Source: Adiantum capillus-veneris
Taxonomy: Eukaryota > Streptophyta > Polypodiopsida > Polypodiales > Pteridaceae
Assembly (NCBI GenBank): GCA_014529385.2
Contig: CM043963.1
Location: 4,405,001 to 4,469,000, forward strand
DNA: 64,000 nt
Direction of reading: 5' to 3'
This document shows positions 29,883 to 40,773 of the stretch, in pieces. Made by a program: the position numbers and the translations under genes. The notes under the pieces were generated by a model that did not search any database, was not told the origin of the DNA, and was given only the letters and a program-made list of their open reading frames with translations. The number at the start of each line of letters is the position of its first letter. Position 1 is the first letter of the stretch.

Positions 29883-30662
29883 AATCTCATCTCCTTAACC
29901 GCACCTATCTCTCTCACTCTTAGAAATTCATTCTCTCTACAACTTCTAGGTTCTCCTTGCTACAAGTACATCTCTCCCCGCAATATCCTTATTGCCTACG
30001 GGCTAGAATAGGGCTTGGGAGGGAAACTTCTCATCTCTTCACTTCTCATATATCTACATTTCTCACATACTATCCTAGATGAATAATCCAGCTGATGAGA
30101 GTTTCTATCGCTTCCACTCTGTGCGGTCTATTAGAATTAACGTATGGATTAGCCGTAAAATACACTTTCAACAACGTATAGTGTTTCTCTTTGGCCCAGA
30201 AAGGCTCAATGAAATACTTCTTTCACCGGATACCATCATACTACCTCTTATAGAACCAAGAGGATTTGTATACACAATTAATCCCCATCACTAGACAAAA
30301 CATATATATTATGGTAAGCACAAAACTACAATTCCAAAGAAAAATTCGTAGCTTGTTTGTTTGACAAATATTGAACGCCATTAGCTCATCTATTAACCCT
30401 TTCATATTACCCATGATACGATATGACCATAACCTTGATGTTTTCATCTTTGTGTTGTTTTGATATTCTCTTCTGTGTTCTTTCTTTGTGTGTGTGAGTA
30501 CAAGAGAGAAAGAATGAAGATTCTTTGATTGCACTTCCTTCCAAACCCTAGACGTCATGGTTTCTATGGTTTAACTCCTTCATATAGCTTTTAGAGTTCT
30601 CTCACAAACTCTCACAGCCAAAAGACCGACGCTTTCTTGGCAAGACCGCAAATTTCTCAACA
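29064..30662 (+). repeat. Gyp1 5' LTR, second part
   Basis: Resumes at CATGATTCTCAAAG, the same words that are uninterrupted at 49451 in the 3' LTR. It includes the TATA box TATAAAAG at 29489-29496, an AT tract near 29843-29880, and a shortened copy of the first small LTR frame at 30079-30294. About 44 bases after TACCTCTTATAGA, present in the sister LTRs, are missing near 30253. It ends TTCTCAACA. Confidence 0.9.
29489..29496 (+). promoter_or_regulatory. TATA box of the Gyp1/Gyp2 LTR family
   Basis: CCTATAAAAGGGAC is kept in all four LTR copies (here, 49874 in the 3' LTR, and on the minus strand near 5900 and 13960). It is the most convincing core promoter in the LTR, and transcription would start about 30 bases downstream. 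Confidence 0.65.
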
Positions 30663-30715
30663 TATTTTTGTTGAACCCGATGTGAATCTGCGAGGGTGAG
30701 AGTTTTTGGGTAACC
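30663..30715 (+). other. Gyp1 primer-binding region
   Basis: TTGTTGAACCCGATGTGAA near 30669 corresponds to the better TTGGTGAACCCGACGCGAA of Gyp2. Several positions are mutated, so priming was probably lost. Confidence 0.65.
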
Positions 30716-32773
30716 ATGGGTGATCATGTTGAGCAAAAGCGTATGCATTTTGACCCAGCAACAATGCAAATGTTTCAAGAATTTGCAATGTTCATGTAAC
30801 AACAACATGTCACTAAAAGAAGGGAGATTTAAGCAACGAAGTCCATACAAGCAGTCGTCAATAGAATGGATCAATTCAATGGCAAAGATGTAACCAAGAA
30901 CTTACGTGAGTATGTGAAGGAGACGGAGCTGCATCGCTTGTCAGAAGGTGAGATGATTCAAAACTTTGAGCTAGTTGTTGCTCCAAAAATTAGGGAACAT
31001 GTTAGGGGAATCAAAGATGGTCATGGGAGAAACTAGGAAGAACTCAAAGTAGCTTTGAAGGAGGAATATTTCATGGAGGACTCTGAGAGAGTAACCAAAA
31101 GGACATTCTTAGAATGGGTAGTCAAGCCAAAGCAAGGACTATCAATAACAGAGATACTTAGGGAATTTGAGTGACACTATGCACAACTCACCAGGACAGA
31201 AAAGGCCACACTAGATGCAGAGAAGACATATCTTTTCTTACAAGCTGCAGGTAAATAGTTTCAAGAAAATTTGGAGCTTCTTCTTGAAGATAAAGATGCT
31301 CAGAAAGGACTAAAGACCGACTAGAATGAGGTTGAAGGTGCTGTCTCACTGCTTGCCAAATGACAAAGAAGAAGGGACAAGATGGTAGTAAACACTACAA
31401 GTCCTTCCACCTCTATTTTTGACAAAATGATAAAGCATACTTTTATCGCTCCTAAGTTTGATGAGTCCATTCTAGATGAGCTTGTGAAGCGAATGCGTGA
31501 CTTGAAGGTGAAGCTTGCAAAGCTTGAAGAAAAAGGCCAATCATCAGGGCCACTTCCTAAGCAAAGATAATAGCCCAAAGAAGGGTTTGTTAATAGATGT
31601 ATTTGGTGTGATAGTATAGACCATGTAAGAAGGGATTGTGATGATTTTAGTGATGCTTTGTCAAAAGATGTTGTCTTTTTTAAGGATGGTAAAATCCACT
31701 TAAGAGAGATAGGTATATCCTTGAGAACTAACTTTGGGAAGGGAGGAATGCAAACCTTAGTTGAAGATATGGCAACTAACCATGCCACCTCTTCAGTTGA
31801 GGCAACTACTTATGGATTAAAAAATGAGCATCTTAGTGATGAAGGGGTGAGTGACCATCATGGTCAAATTGGGCCAGATGTCATGCAATTAGCTAAAAAG
31901 GGAAAGCTTACAAAAGAGATTCTACATGAATCAGGTGATTGCATACATCTAGAAACAGGATGGAATGATCCACTGGACTCATTGTCCGTGCATGCCTACA
32001 TTACAAAATGCCAATAAAATGAAGCTATTGTAGAAGAGAAGCGATACGTGAGAATGCTGATGAAGGACCATCAAAAAGATATTCTAGAAGTGGGGGAAGA
32101 AGCGACTCAATGCCTTCTCAAACACCCTCGACACAAGGAGAATCTCCACCTGAAGTACTCATGGAGGAGTCTAGAACAGGAAAGAAGAAAGAGCCAACAA
32201 AAGGTAAGACAAAAGGCCCAACTTATAAACTACAATCTGATATTGAGGTTGCTATAGATTTAAAGAAAGTCTTGGAGGAAAGGATCTTGAATAGCAAGAT
32301 TGAGTTTACTCTAGATGAAGTTCTTGGCATTGCAAAGCGTGAATTCCATGAGAAGATCATTGACATCATCAAGAGGAAGAGTCAAACTCTTGTTGAAGTT
32401 TCTCATCTATAGGTTGAAGGGGAAACCTTGAAGACACAAGGGATGCGGTTGCAAAATAAGGAGGATGATGGAGCTATGGTAGGATGTTACCAATCTAGTG
32501 GGAGAGTGAAGCAAGTACATTTCTCAAATGATGGAGAAGAAGTTGAAGCTATTTCTAGGAGCTACTATTCACGAAGTCACTGGGCAAGGGCTACTACAGA
32601 AACTTTGGTCAAGGTAGGTGATCTTGAAGAGCCATTTGTTGCCTTGATTGACCATGGTTCAGAAATAAACATAATGTCAAAGAGTCTCTACAACAAGTGC
32701 AAATGGCTGATGGACACAGATCATGGTTGGATGGTAAAAGTGGCAAACAATTCATCCGGTGAATTGTATGCAA
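30716..32773 (+). pseudogene. gag: Gyp1 gag and start of protease
   Basis: Starts at the ATG at 30716 (MGDHVEQ-type N-terminus) and aligns with both gag copies of Gyp2. At least seven stops interrupt it, among them near 30798, 31035, 31173, 31256, 31321 and 31361; several fit CAA to TAA, CGG to TGA or TGG to TAG. The CCHC knuckle, CIWCDSIDHVRRDC, is still intact near 31602-31643. The protease motif reads LIDHGSEIN (near 32650), with His in place of the usual Ser or Thr after the catalytic Asp. The frame is cut at 32773 by Gyp3 and continues at 46563. Confidence 0.87.
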
Positions 32774-32859
32774 TGATAGCCTACTTTCGAAAATCAAAGA
32801 AAATAAACTTATCCCCCCCCCCTTCCGCTCTTTCCGTATTCTTACACTCACCCTTTACC

Positions 32860-32898
<39 letters not shown>

Positions 32899-33262
32899 AC
32901 TCTCATTACCCCCCTACCTTGGCCCGCTAATATTCTTTCCCCAACCCCTCCCCCCTCTTCCCCACCCGCTCGCCTCACCCTCCCCTCAGCCTCATTCCCT
33001 TCCCCTTGGCCCGCTAATATTCTCCCTCACTCCCACCCATTGACTTGCTCCCCTCCTCTCGTCCTTAAGCTACCATGCAAGACAATATATACTATTCCTT
33101 CTCTCTCTCACCCACACATCTCCCCTACCCCACTCCATTGCCAACCCCCCCCCCCCCCCCCCCTTCCTTTACTCTCTTGTCCGCGCGGCCCACAAGGCGC
33201 GGACCTCACCCTCTCTCTCTCTCTCTCTCTCTCTCTCACGAGCCTATGGAGGCGCAGGAAAT

Positions 33263-33319
<57 letters not shown>

Positions 33320-33526
33320 TATCCACACACCCTATCCCTCCCTCTCTCTCACAATCTCTCCCTCTCGGGCGCTCAGGCCGCGCATACCAATCTCTCTCTC
33401 TCTCTCTCTACTTCTCACGGACAGCAAGAATAGAAGAATCCCTCTCTCTCTCTCTCTCTCCACACACACACACACCATCACACACAAGCCCTTCCCCCCC
33501 TCTGGCGCTGTGCACGAACCCGCAGC

Positions 33527-33617
<91 letters not shown>

Positions 33618-33963
33618 GGGCGCTCAGGCCGCAGTAGAATCCCTCTCTCTCTCTCTCAATCCACACACACACACAATATACACACCCGCACCCACACACA
33701 CACACACCGCACACACCCACGCTCTCTCTCTGACCCCATCTCCCCCCCCCCCCCCCCCCCCCCCCAATCCGCCTCGTGTAGTTTAGTAGGCAGCCGGCCG
33801 TCAACCATCAACGAAAAAAAATAAAAATATATATATTGTATATATTAAAGCCCCATGCCCACGCACGTTTACGCGCACACATACATACATACACACGCAT
33901 TAAAGCCCCCTTCCCACGCACATTTACGCGCACACACATACATACACACACATCCGCCCTCAT

Positions 33964-33996
<33 letters not shown>

Positions 33997-34825
33997 GCAC
34001 CACAAAAAAAAAGAGAAAAAGAACCAAAGGTTCACGACTACGACATCGACGAATAAGAAGAAGGATCAAAAGAACGCGCCGCCAATAACAAAAAGAGAAA
34101 ATGTGCCGAAGGCATGACCTCTGGCCGACTCTGAAAAGAAGTACGCTCGACATCAACGCACCAGAAGCACACCATTCGTCGGCAACACGCAACCACGACG
34201 CCATTCCAGTAATTTATAGGTTAATTTCATTCATTATCTTCAGTTTTCACCCGAGCCATTGTAAATTCCCATTTTTTTGTAAATATCCTCTCTCTAGGTG
34301 ATGGTCACAAAGGCCCACCTAGAGATTCCCATCTTTTAATAACCTCCCAAAACAAAGCAAGGGTCAACCACACCGGGCCCACCATTTGCTTTGTCTCCCT
34401 GATTAAGCTTACCCTAACCACACTGGGATTACCATAATCCAAGCAGCCAACACCTATAAATTGGCACTGAGAGGTCACTATCGGGGGGGGGGAGATTCAT
34501 GAGGAGCCAAGCATTTGGTAGAGTGTACTGGGAAGGATTGACACTATCACCATCATGGGGAGGGGGGCTTGTGTGTTGGGTTTGCCTTGGGAATTGCACC
34601 ATGCGAAGGGAACCACATCCATCTCTCGACTCCAATGGTCGATGCACACATGTATACACACTCTTGGTAGTAAGTATTCACAATCATTGAGTCATCTTAG
34701 AGAACGCACCAAGTAGGTTGCACCACCTCCTCTCCCTACCTCTCTACCACCACGGCATGCCATTTTTTGTAAATATTGCAGAAGTAATTCACCCTCACAC
34801 CCCCAAGGGTTTTCATCATTTGCAA

Positions 34826-34863
<38 letters not shown>

Positions 34864-35021
34864 GTAAGTTTGTGGTGTTCATATCATCGTGGTTTGTGTC
34901 CTAGCCGCTCAAAGCTAGGTGGTGTCCCCTGTTCACTTTACCGTGGCAGGCTCGAGGCGCGCCATTCGACCCCCGGTGTTTTAGAGGATGTTGGGGTTCG
35001 GGGTTCGCCTTGCGTCCGTCA
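32774..35021 (+). repeat. Gyp3 5' LTR
   Basis: Dense in simple repeats: C38 at 32861-32898, C19 at 33145-33163, long CT runs near 33531-33615, CA runs near 33260-33290 and 33961-33992, and G10 at 34483-34492. Unique blocks between them match the 3' LTR well. Open frames here encode Pro, Ser-Leu or Thr-His repeats and are artefacts. Confidence 0.92.
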
Positions 35022-35023
35022 TT

Positions 35024-35040
35024 TGGTGCCCCCACGGAGG
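35024..35040 (+). other. Gyp3 primer-binding site
   Basis: TGGTGCCCCCACGGAGG starts two bases after the LTR end. The position and the TGG start fit a primer-binding site. The tRNA is not identified, but it differs from those of the other elements here. Confidence 0.65.
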
Positions 35041-36382
35041 AGGGATTTTCTAAGAACCTTCAGTTTACAATGCTGAAAGTGACGCCCACTATCAATCATG
35101 GACGAATGGCTGAAGGAATTTTGTAGCTGGAGTACGGAAGAAGAGGAAATGAAGGAGGCACTAGCCGCCTTCATTGAGGTGCTACTACCATGCTGCAGTG
35201 TCGTCAGCATTCAAGAGGTAAATTCTCCATCTTGTGTTGCTCGTTTTAACTATAAATCGAAAGCCTCAGGTTGGAGGTCGGTGAAGTGCTATCACTGTTG
35301 TCAACCAAGGCACACAGTCAATGAGTGCCAGTAACGAAGGTAGCAAAGGGGCTGAAGTCATCTACATCGACAGTCATCGCGAATAAGTCATTCACGTCAA
35401 GGAAGGGAAGCGAACAGTGAGACCTCTTTTCCCTAAAGAAACTGCAGTCAAAATTATAACTCCAAAGTGGCCTAAAGGGGTTGCTTGAGCCAAAGGCAAG
35501 GAGAAGATAAGCCAATCTAGAAACACATGACCCCGAAGGGAGAAGCATCTGGCCAAGCAAGTGCTTCAAGCTCAGAAAGCCGGGTTGTACCCACTTTCTC
35601 AAGGAAGAAGTCATCCGAAGCTAAGCAACGGAAGGTCACCTACCGATTTGCACGACGCATGCGAGTGCTACCAATCCACTTCGACAATCTAGAAGAAGAA
35701 GTGGTAAGAAGATTCCCATGTCCTAGAGAAGAGTGGTTCGGCTACTGCTCTCGCTGTTTTGGGAGGCGAATGGAGGATCTTCCTCCTCTCCCTGTACAAC
35801 TTATAAGAAAATCTCTACCACGGGAGAAACCCAGTGGGCTGGGGACGAGTTGCAACTGAATGGAGTAGAATTCATGCAACACGCCGATTATGGAAATTAC
35901 CTGCAATTGCTGTTAGCCAAGAGGCTGGGAGTGGTCAAACGCATCGCCATCACCCCGTACGTATTGAGCAATGAAGGAAAGGTAGAGCCCATGAAAGGAA
36001 ACGACCTCTTGTGGATGTGACGACTCATCAACACTGTCACGGTAAGAGTATAAGTAAGTATTCCACCCTCTGTGCATGATGGAAAATGGGCCGACGGCAT
36101 TCCCGTTCAGATTCCTGCAGCATATTCTTGTGAATATCTATGTAGATAAGGAAAGTCTTCTACCAACAGAAGATTGTACACCTATTCGGTGCGGTGGTAC
36201 TAGGAGAAATCCTCAATTCCCCGAACCCTATCATTCTCCCCATATTAGATTACCATCATTCCTTTAATGTCTCTATCTTTATCCTGTTTTAACTTATCCA
36301 CCCACCCCTGTAAAAAGCCGCTATGAGCCGCTACTGTTAATGTAATGTAAAAAAAAGGGTTTGTAATTCCTGAGTCACCACC
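35041..36382 (+). other. Gyp3 leader region with degraded reading frames
   Basis: Between the primer-binding site and gag lies 1.3 kb with several short frames. One at 35098-35334 ends in CYHCCQPRHTVNEC, which fits the CX2CX4HX4C spacing of a retroviral zinc knuckle. Another at 35527-35859 is Ser- and Arg-rich and contains HFDNLEEEVVRRFPCPREEW. Tat/Ogre-type elements are known for an extra frame upstream of gag, and this may be such a remnant, but I do not recognise the protein. Confidence 0.45.
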
Positions 36383-36505
36383 ATGGCAAGCGTTGCTTTC
36401 CCCATGTTCAGTGGAAAGAAGGGAGAGGATCTCACCACCGACTCTTTGGATGATTTCGACATTGCTTGTGTCGTTGGTACAACTAAAGTTGGTCGAAGCT
36501 AGCGG
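36383..36505 (+). pseudogene. gag: Possible Gyp3 gag N-terminus
   Basis: The ATG at 36383 opens a 40-codon frame, MASVAFPMFSGKKGEDLTTD and onward, that resembles the N-terminal part of Gypsy gag proteins (a FSGKKGED-like start followed by a short helix). It stops at 36503-36505. The next part of gag that I recognise begins about 2.2 kb later, at 38756. Confidence 0.4.
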
Positions 36506-37654
36506 GTGTTCTATGCCAGGCCAAGACAGCAATCGAGTGCAGTGCAGAAGGCTAGGGCATGTACCAAAGCCCTAGGTAGCTAAAGGATAGCGGGAAAGCA
36601 TGCTTAAAGTGTTTTTTTAGGACAAAAGTGCTATGGAATGGTCCAGTTGGGATGGCAGGTCAAGATGTCCGAAGTACCAAGTCAAAGATCTAGAATGTAT
36701 AGTTCAGCGTGATCTAGAAGCTGGTCCAGACGGCTCGTCAAACGGAGCCCCGGTGCTCAAGATATTGCAGTTTAAAGAAAGGGTGTGTAGCAGATCCCCG
36801 ACGGACAGGGCAGCTAGGGACAGGTGGCCCGGGCTGATGTGAGTGCATATGTGTGTAGTGCTCGAGTTATGGAGCATGCCTGTCTTCTCGGATTGCAAAT
36901 CAGAGCTCTGGATAGCAAGATATGGCAATTAGAAGATTTTTAGGGGCTGGGTCTGAGCTCATTTGACCGCACTGGGAAATGTGCCATCTGGTGTCTTTTG
37001 AGCCTCGCCAAGGTTCTCGGAAATAGTATGCACTATGTGAAGCTAGCACAAATCAATGGTTTGTCGAACGGACACTCGGTCATCTAGATGCGGCAGGCCG
37101 GAGTCGGGAAGTAATGCCAAGAGGAAAGTGGCAGATGCTTTTTTGTTTTTTTTGCGGCCTCGGATGATGGCCTTGAAGATCTCAAGAGGGGGTAAAAGGC
37201 GGATGATTTGATGGCGGACATGGTGGGTTTTGGCCGGGCTCCAAAGCCAGTTCATAGGCCCACTAATCAAGACCTAATAGAGTACCCACTGCAAGCAAAG
37301 AAGGAGTCTTTTTTAAAAAAGTTTAGAAGATAGTTTTTTTGGGGCCTTGGAGGCCACTCGAGCCGGAGGCCGCCACGTGGCATGGCAGTAGCCCCACATG
37401 CTATGGCAGAGTAGAGGGCCGCGGGCTATATGGGCTGGGGCGAGCACATCTCAAGGGTATCACAAGGCGAAAAGCTCCTTGAGCTCGTAGCTATGGCGAG
37501 AGCGCTGGCGGCTTTGTTGTGGCCGAATGAGGCACTGTGTGGGCGTGTTTTGGCGAAGCGGGGAGGAGCAGGTGGCGCGCCCGCGTTGAGGTGGTTGACG
37601 GTGATGTGGAAAGGGAGCCGGAGCTCCCACGATGGCCGAAATTTTGAGGGAAAG

Positions 37655-37692
37655 GGAGGGGGCAATAGCGACGTCGCTATTGCCTCCCCCCC
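37655..37692. repeat. GC-rich palindrome, copy 1
   Basis: GGGGCAATAGCGAC is followed at once by its reverse complement GTCGCTATTGCC and a C run. It would form a strong hairpin without a loop. A diverged copy lies at 38017-38051. Confidence 0.85.
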
Positions 37693-38016
37693 TCAGGTAA
37701 GGGGAAGTTCCCACAGCAGGCGGGCAAGGTCAGAGAGAGAAGGAGAGAGATAAAGCCTCAGGGTAGCCAGGTGGGCAAAGTGCAAGGCCAAGTAGCCGGA
37801 CAAACGAGGGCAAGGGCATGGACGTCTGGGCCAAGAAAATGCAAAGGTAAGAGGGACCAGATAAAGGGGAGAATCAAAGCTGAGAAAGAACAAAGTGGAA
37901 GCCAAGGTCAAAAGAGGAGTCGGATAGAGGAAAGGGAGAGTCAAATTCAAAAGTGGAGCAGTGTAAGGTTGAGGCCAATAGGGGTAAAAATGAAGAGATA
38001 AAAAATAAAAAGCCTA

Positions 38017-38051
38017 GGGGGCAATAGTGACATCGCTAATGCCCCCCCCCT
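38017..38051. repeat. GC-rich palindrome, copy 2
   Basis: GGGGGCAATAGTGACATCG followed by CTAATGCCCCCCC. It has the same design as copy 1 with three changed positions, 362 bases downstream and in the same orientation. Confidence 0.8.
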
Positions 38052-38755
38052 CTCAAGTGCAAAGAGTGAAGAAGAGAGAAGTAGAGCAAAGCGGTGCCCC
38101 TCTTCCCAAAAGATACCAATTCAAGATCCTAGGTGGACCTGTTAAATTGAAAATTCCCAAATTAAAGCCACCCCCTATAAAAGTAAAAAATTAATCAAAT
38201 AGGGGGATTTTTTCTTGGCCTTTTGAGGTGCCGTTTGAAGCCTGCAAAGTGGAGTTCTCTAGCAAGCTAGCCCCTTTGTAACTTTTTCTTGAAAATGGCC
38301 ATGGTGATGGCATTGCAAGCCGGTGTATGTATTTTTTGAAGTGCAATCAAGCTGCAGTTGCCTCCCGTGCTGTTGTTTTCCCTTCCCCCCTTCTCTTTCT
38401 CCTACTTTCATATCCCTCCTCGGTGCCGGCTGTGTGGAAGTGTGTGCCCCCCCGGACCGATGGTATTTTGAGTGACAGTGAGATTGAGTGGTTGTGTGCG
38501 TGTGTAAGGGTGGAGACAGGCAGTGGTAGTAGGTGTATCTTGTGTGGTGGCTTGTAGAGTGAGCGAGCAGTGGAAATCGAGCAGGCGGTGGTCTGCTAGT
38601 GCGAGTTGTGTGTTTGAAGGTGTTTTTCGAGAGGATAGGGGTGCTGTGAATACCCTGAGCTATAGAGAGGCGCTTTTGTTTGTGCTGGGCGTGTTCCCCC
38701 ATTCCCCCTGTCCATCGTCTCCAACAAAGATGACGACGTTTCATGACTTAGAATT

Positions 38756-39604
38756 TTTCCTCTACTGATGAAAGTAGAGGCCAAGTCCTGGTATAATGCA
38801 TTGCCCTAGGCTACCAAGAATGCATGGGATGTGTTAAGGGCTGCTTTTGTAAAGAGGTTTGGTGGAGGCACAACCTCGGAGAAGCTATGGCATCTACTAC
38901 TGACAGAATTAAAGCAGGGAGGCCTGCTAGAGTATGCCACCTACGAGTCCAAATTTGTGGACTTATGGGAGAGATGGGTTGCCTCACTGGAGGAAGGTGA
39001 AGGAGCGCCTAATTTCCTAAAGAAGGACTGTTTCATTGCTGATCTATGGTCGCCACTTAGAGAGAAGGTGAAGGGAAGGTTTCCTGCAACATATGAGTTG
39101 GCACTCGAAGTAGCCCACCTTAAAGACAAGAAGCTGCGCATGCAAGCAAGAGTAAACGAGTCAGAGGAAACAAGGTCGGCCCGACCAACCCCAGTGGCTG
39201 CAACAACCAATCATAGAGTCCAAACGCATGAGGCATCAGAAGAGCAGCAAGACCTGCTGAGTCGCATCACCACCCAACTAGAGAGTTTATCTGTGCATCT
39301 GTTGTAGCAAGGGAATGCATCTGGCAGAAACCCAGAACAAAGAAGGTGACAACAAAGGCAGAACTCAGAGTACCACTATTACAACTGCGGGGAAGATGGC
39401 CATGGAATGTACTACTATCCACACCCGAGGAGGCAGAATTTCAATAGAGGGGGGAGACAAAATCAGATCTCTCCGCCAAGAGCAAGACCACCACCACCTA
39501 GGCAACCAGGACCGATCCCACCGGTCCAAATCCTTTGACCACCTGTACAACATCAACCACCACTCCAACCTCTCATTCCTCCACTACCCCCACCACCTGC
39601 TGTA
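38756..39604 (+). pseudogene. gag: Gyp3 gag body and zinc knuckle remnant
   Basis: Gag resumes with VEAKSWYNALP (38776 onward), then a stop and NAWDVLRAAFVKRFGG, a typical retrotransposon gag capsid segment. It is open to 39305-39307 (TAG), with a second stop near 39347 (TGA). In the same frame, HYYNCGEDGHGMYYYP lies near 39375-39420. This is a CX2CX4HX4C knuckle in which the first and last Cys are now Tyr (codons TAT), each one G-to-A step from TGT. A Pro-rich tail follows. The two stops are each one C-to-T step from CAG and CGA. Confidence 0.75.
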
Positions 39605-39613
39605 AACCAAGCG

Positions 39614-40408
39614 GTGAGTGTTATTAGCTTGGAGGCTAAAGGGAAGGTGAAGGTAGAAGAATCAGCCCAAGAGAAGCACAAAGGAAAAGCGAAGGTAGAA
39701 GAAGTGGATGCTATGGGAGTGAAGCGTGTAAGGCATGAGGAGGCATCTCAAAGAGAAGAGAAGATGAAAGGAAAGACTGAGTCTAGCAAGCAAGCAACAA
39801 AACCGTGGCGGAAGATAGACATCGTGAACTTTTCACTAGGTGAGTATGCAAAACCCTATGACTTAGTTCAGGATGTGTTACTGCAGGGCCCGAAGATAAC
39901 TTGACCCCAATTACTCCACCTTGCACCCAGAATGAGGAGGCAATGGACGAAAATGGTAAGTACCAGGAAATCAAGACCTAGGATAGCTGGGGCTATCTCT
40001 GGGAGGGATCTCGAAGACATCCTACCAACCATGGACGCTCACATCAAGGAGCAACGAATTTCAAACGTCTACATAGATGGTGGCGCGCAAATATGCTTCA
40101 TGAGTGAAAAGATGATGCACCATCTAGGTCTAGAGGTAAGTAGGCCGGCACCCTGCCGAGCCAAGATGGCAAACAATGTAAGAGTGAAATGCGTAGGCAT
40201 TGTAAATGCGTTCAAAGTAAAAGCATCCAATACAGAAGTGGAGGTAGACATCTTCGTCATTCCACACAAAGGGGAGGGCTACCCCATCATTCTTGGGAGG
40301 CCTTGGCTTATGGATATGGAAGCTAAACAAGACTGGAGCACCGGGATGATCCAGATGAAGGATGCTAAATGGAAGTCCATATTCTACGACATGAGGACTG
40401 GGAAGTAG
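39614..40408 (+). pseudogene. pol: Gyp3 aspartic protease and upstream linker
   Basis: A Lys/Glu-rich linker (39614-39904) is followed, after a TGA, by the protease domain in the same frame. It has VYIDGGAQICFMSEKMMHHL (near 40065-40125) with catalytic Asp in the Asp-Gly-Gly context, and IILGRPWLMDMEAKQDW (near 40285-40335), the second conserved hydrophobic-Gly motif. It ends at TAG 40406-40408, just after the start of a 161-bp tandem duplication. Confidence 0.78.
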
Positions 40409-40697
40409 CGCAACATGATCTTGGAGGCTTCAGAAGACGAGTCCACCAGCGACTACTCGTCTACCTCAGGAGAAGAGACGACCACCACCGACGAAAGTGA
40501 CAGTAGCATCGAAGTGATGGGGATCATTCTTTAAGATCCATATTCTACGACATGAGGACTGGGAAGTAGCGCAACATGATCTTGGAGGCTTTAGAAGACG
40601 AGTCCACCAGCGACTACTCGTCTACCTCAGGAGAAGAGACGACCACCACCGACGAAAGTGACAGTAGCATCGAAGTGATGGGGATCATCGACGTGAT
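40376..40697 (+). repeat. 161-bp tandem duplication in Gyp3 pol
   Basis: The words TCCATATTCTACGACATGAG occur at 40376 and 40537. The unit spans the end of protease and an acidic Ser/Thr/Asp/Glu-rich linker. Its length shifts the downstream frame. A shorter partial repeat, GTGATGGGGATCATTCTTTA, follows at about 40692-40712. Confidence 0.92.
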
Positions 40698-40773
40698 GGG
40701 GATCATTCTTTAAGACCCAAACAAATTAACACAATCTGAAACAACCTCGACAACCCAAGAGGGATCATCAGGT

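Larger units (their letters stand above)
36506..38734. other. Unexplained 2.2-kb GC-rich block inside Gyp3 gag
   Basis: No reading frame here resembles a known protein. It contains two related palindromes (37655-37692 and 38017-38051), a long purine-rich stretch near 37700-37990 and C-rich runs. It separates the putative gag start from the gag body, so it is either an inserted element whose ends I could not define, or normal leader, with the 36383 frame a false lead. Confidence 0.45.

Noticed and set aside
33075-33824. Long open frames of Ser-Leu, Pro and Thr-His repeats in the Gyp3 5' LTR (and 44223-45239 in the 3' LTR)
   Set aside because: They are produced by CT, C and CA simple repeats, which have few stop codons in any frame. 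There is no domain, and the lengths differ between the two LTRs.
35290-35334. Functional zinc-knuckle protein in the Gyp3 leader
   Set aside because: The CX2CX4HX4C spacing is there, but the frame is short (78 codons) and isolated. It is kept only as a remark within the leader entry.
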